In this document: positions 31,868 through 33,819 of the stretch, piece by piece
How positions within the stretch are numbered: the first letter of the stretch is position 1
Layout of the letters: each line of letters starts with the position of its first letter
Source of the DNA: Streptomyces mesophilus
GTDB taxonomy: Bacteria; Actinomycetota; Actinomycetes; Streptomycetales; Streptomycetaceae
DNA: 33,819 nucleotides
Assembly (NCBI RefSeq): GCF_011044995.1
Contig: NZ_JAAKZW010000069.1
Coordinates: 1 to 33,819 of the forward strand
Direction of reading: 5' to 3'
Notes under the pieces: generated by a model
What the model was told of the DNA's origin: nothing
Database searches by the model: none
What the model saw: only the letters and a program-made list of their open reading frames with translations
Program-made: the position numbers and the translations under genes

Positions 31868-32830
31868 CTCCCTGCGCCGACCGGCCGGCAGCGGGACCGG
31901 GTCCGCGCCCGGCACCACCGTGTTGGTGAGGGTGCCGAGCCCTTCGACGGTCAGGGTGACCGTGTCCCCGGGCTTCAGGGGCGGCGGACTCTGTTCACCG
32001 CGCACGCCCCACAGTTCGGCGAGGCAGCCGCCGTTGCCGCAGGTGCCGGATCCGAGGACGTCGCCCGGGACGATCCGGGTGCCGCGTGAGGCGTACGCGG
32101 TCATCTCCTCGAAGGTCCAGCTCATGTTGGAGAGCAGGTCCTTGCCGATGACCTGCCCGTTCACGGAGGCGGTGAGGGCGAGGCGCAGGAAGCCCTCGGC
32201 GTCGCGGTACGGCTCCAGTTCGTCGGCAGTGACCAGGTACGGGCCGAGCGTGGTGGCGGTGTCCTTGCCCTTGCAGGGGCCGAGGCCCACCTTCATCTCC
32301 GCGGACTGGAGGTCGCGGGCCGACCAGTCGTTGAAGACCGTGTAGCCGACGATGTGGTCGCGGGCCTGCTCGGGGGTGAGGTCGGAGCCCTCGCGGCCGA
32401 TGACGGCGGCCACTTCGAGTTCGTAGTCGAGGACCGTGGAGCCCGGCGGCATCGGGATGTCGTCGCCCGGTCCGTACACGGCGTGCGGGTTGGTGAAGTA
32501 GAAGGTCGGCGCCGCGTACCACTGCTCGGGCACGCCGCTGGCGCCGCTCACGGAGCGCCGTACACCCTCGACGTGTTCCTCGAACGTGACGAAGTCCCGT
32601 ACGGAGGAAGGCTGGAGCGGAGCCAGCAGCCGCACCTGCGAGACATGCGGCCCAGGCGGTACGTCGAGTGCCGCGGCGCCCGCGTCGAGGAGACCGGGCA
32701 GGCCGCCGCCGGCCCGGATCAGCTCGGTGAGCGAGGTGACACCGGGCAGCGGGTAGAGGGTGCCGTCCTCCTCGACGACGGCAACGGCGACGCGGGTGCG
32801 GTCCTTGTGGACGTAGGTGGCGAATCGCAT
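31853..32830 (-). CDS. Fumarylacetoacetate hydrolase family protein
   Basis: A 325-residue enzyme that cleaves or hydrates dicarbonyl products of ring cleavage. Residues 1-60 are the N-terminal domain. The FAH catalytic part has the metal ligands E137, E139 (DYELEVAAVIG) and D168 (FNDWSARD), and GPYLVTADEL, NMSWTFEEMTAYASRGTRI and GSGTCGNGGC. The last 20 residues (PLPAGRRRERER) are an arginine-rich tail running into the tandem repeat array, so the natural C-terminus may have been altered. It starts 12 bp after the VOC dioxygenase gene, and the pair is a classic meta-cleavage combination. Confidence 0.92.
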   Translation of the reverse strand: MRFATYVHKDRTRVAVAVVEEDGTLYPLPGVTSLTELIRAGGGLPGLLDAGAAALDVPPGPHVSQVRLLAPLQPSSVRDFVTFEEHVEGVRRSVSGASGVPEQWYAAPTFYFTNPHAVYGPGDDIPMPPGSTVLDYELEVAAVIGREGSDLTPEQARDHIVGYTVFNDWSARDLQSAEMKVGLGPCKGKDTATTLGPYLVTADELEPYRDAEGFLRLALTASVNGQVIGKDLLSNMSWTFEEMTAYASRGTRIVPGDVLGSGTCGNGGCLAELWGVRGEQSPPPLKPGDTVTLTVEGLGTLTNTVVPGADPVPLPAGRRRERERP

Positions 32831-32842
32831 GACGGCTCCCGC

Positions 32843-33781
32843 TCAGACCGGCGGGGCGACGAACACGCCGCGGTCCGGGTCGTTGAAGGACTCCTTGGCG
32901 ACGATCTCGTTCATCGCGTTGGCGGTGCCCCACTGGTCGGTGACCTCGGGCTGCGAGAAGTCGTAGACGTGCGGGTGCCAGGTGTCCTCGTCGAGCAGCT
33001 CCAGCTCCGTCGTGTACTCGACGGTGTTGCCGTGCGGGTCGAGGAAGTACGTGAAGGTGTTGTCGCCCGCCATGTGCCGGCCAGGACCCCAGACCTTCTT
33101 GAACCCGGCGCGCAGCACGCGGCCCGAACCGCGCATGTACTCGTCGATGCCGCGCATCTCGAAGGAGATGTGGTGCAGGGCGGTGTGCGGGCCCTTGGCG
33201 AGCGCCATCGAGTGGTGCTGGTTGCTGATCCGCATGAAGTGCATGACCTCGCCCATGTGGGGTGAGGACAGGGTGTCGGAGAGTGCGAAGCCGAGGTGGC
33301 GCTCGTACCACTCCCGAGTGCGGTTCAGATCGGGGGAGTTGAGGACCACGTGGGAGAGCTTGACCGGGATGGCCTCCTTCTCCTCGATCCTGCGGTGCTG
33401 CCTGACCTCGACGTCGGCGGAGACCTCGATGGTGCGGCCGTCGACGTCGAAGAAGCGGAAGCCGTAGCCGCCGCCGGGGGTGTCGACCTTGCCCGGCCGG
33501 GAGATCAACTGCACGCCGCCCGCGAGGAGTTGCTCGGCGAGCGTGTCCACGTCCTGCGGGGAGGCCGCCCCGTACGACACGAGGTCGAGGCGCTTCTCGT
33601 CGGCCTTGCGCAGCCGGACGACGTACTGCTCGGGGGAACCCTCGGCGGCCAGGAAGGAGAGCCCGGAGTCCTCGGCGACCTTGGTCAGGCCCCAGACGCC
33701 GGCGTAGAAGTCGAGCTGCTTGTCGTAGTCGGGCACGGCGAGGTCGACGTGCCGCAGGTGGGTGAGCAGACGTCCGCTCAT
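32843..33781 (-). CDS. VOC family extradiol (catechol 2,3-dioxygenase-like) dioxygenase
   Basis: A 312-residue ring-cleaving dioxygenase with two vicinal-oxygen-chelate halves. The first (about 5-125) starts LRHVDLAVPDYDKQLDFY. The second (about 140-265) holds the iron ligands H144 (SHVVLNSPD), H203/H204 (LHHISFEM) and E255 (DPHGNTVEY), as in extradiol dioxygenases. YFLDPHGNTVEYTTELE is the family signature. The start has GGAAGGA upstream. It heads a minus-strand operon with the FAH-family hydrolase, which would process its ring-opened product. The exact catechol-type substrate is not known. Confidence 0.92.
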   Translation of the reverse strand: MSGRLLTHLRHVDLAVPDYDKQLDFYAGVWGLTKVAEDSGLSFLAAEGSPEQYVVRLRKADEKRLDLVSYGAASPQDVDTLAEQLLAGGVQLISRPGKVDTPGGGYGFRFFDVDGRTIEVSADVEVRQHRRIEEKEAIPVKLSHVVLNSPDLNRTREWYERHLGFALSDTLSSPHMGEVMHFMRISNQHHSMALAKGPHTALHHISFEMRGIDEYMRGSGRVLRAGFKKVWGPGRHMAGDNTFTYFLDPHGNTVEYTTELELLDEDTWHPHVYDFSQPEVTDQWGTANAMNEIVAKESFNDPDRGVFVAPPV

Positions 33782-33819
33782 GGCGATCAGTCCTTCCGGG
33801 GGCGGGGACGGAGGGGGAG

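Noticed and set aside
31565..32089. Plus-strand frame through the 27-bp repeats giving a proline-rich repeat protein
   Set aside because: Arises from repeat length being a multiple of three; it overlaps the FAH gene and lacks a start context.
1..33819. tRNA genes, rRNA, insertion sequences or attachment sites bounding the island
   Set aside because: None recognised by eye in any intergenic region; a dedicated tRNA or covariance search was not possible.

Overview
The window is a high-GC, high-GC3 actinobacterial chromosome segment, almost certainly Streptomyces. The signs are Streptomyces-type gene neighbourhoods (kdpDE; OB-fold/DUF3159/TrkA/TrkA/KimA-like permease; xylFGH next to a rok7B7-like ROK gene), a DUF6571-type relic, LacI-type operators and near absence of TTA codons. 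No rRNA, tRNA, CRISPR array or intact insertion sequence was seen. All family calls come from reading the sequence and from memory of the families; no database search was run.

Region 1 (176-9880) is mostly potassium homeostasis: the KdpD/KdpE two-component pair, an OB-fold protein and a DUF3159 membrane protein, then (after a perfect 46-bp palindromic terminator) two coupled TrkA/RCK proteins on the minus strand, divergent from a KimA-like APC-superfamily K+ importer, followed by a TRAM/TrmA-type RNA methyltransferase.

Region 2 (9832-14969) is a minus-strand, apparently coupled set for extracellular polysaccharide: a two-discoidin-domain GH16 glucanase, a CBM6-like/DUF1996 secreted protein and a DUF305 lipoprotein. 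A LacI regulator is divergent from it, and a perfect 12-bp LacI-type operator overlaps the predicted glucanase start site.

Region 3 (14970-22417) is an accessory island. It holds a frameshifted Mrr-like restriction endonuclease relic, then an intact two-gene conflict cassette: an EACC1-type small protein overlapping by 4 bp a 1301-residue caspase-like protease / Upf1-like SF1 helicase / possible Vsr-like C-terminal domain fusion. Downstream lie a truncated, doubly frameshifted DUF6571-like gene and a lipoprotein gene. The two-gene cassette is the strongest candidate for an undescribed defence or cell-suicide system.

Region 4 (22496-27291) is a xylose-type ABC uptake operon (binding protein, ATPase, permease) ending in a ROK regulator. 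The binding-protein gene carries the only in-frame TTA codon I found in the window (suggesting bldA dependence) and has three copies of a 17-bp dyad upstream.

Region 5 (27292-33781) carries an NTF2-like/HD-domain gene pair divergent from a GlxA/AraC regulator, then minus-strand genes for an enoyl-CoA hydratase, a cytochrome P450, a fumarylacetoacetate hydrolase and an extradiol-type VOC dioxygenase. The last two look like an aromatic-ring meta-cleavage pair. A 27-bp tandem repeat array sits between the P450 and hydrolase genes.
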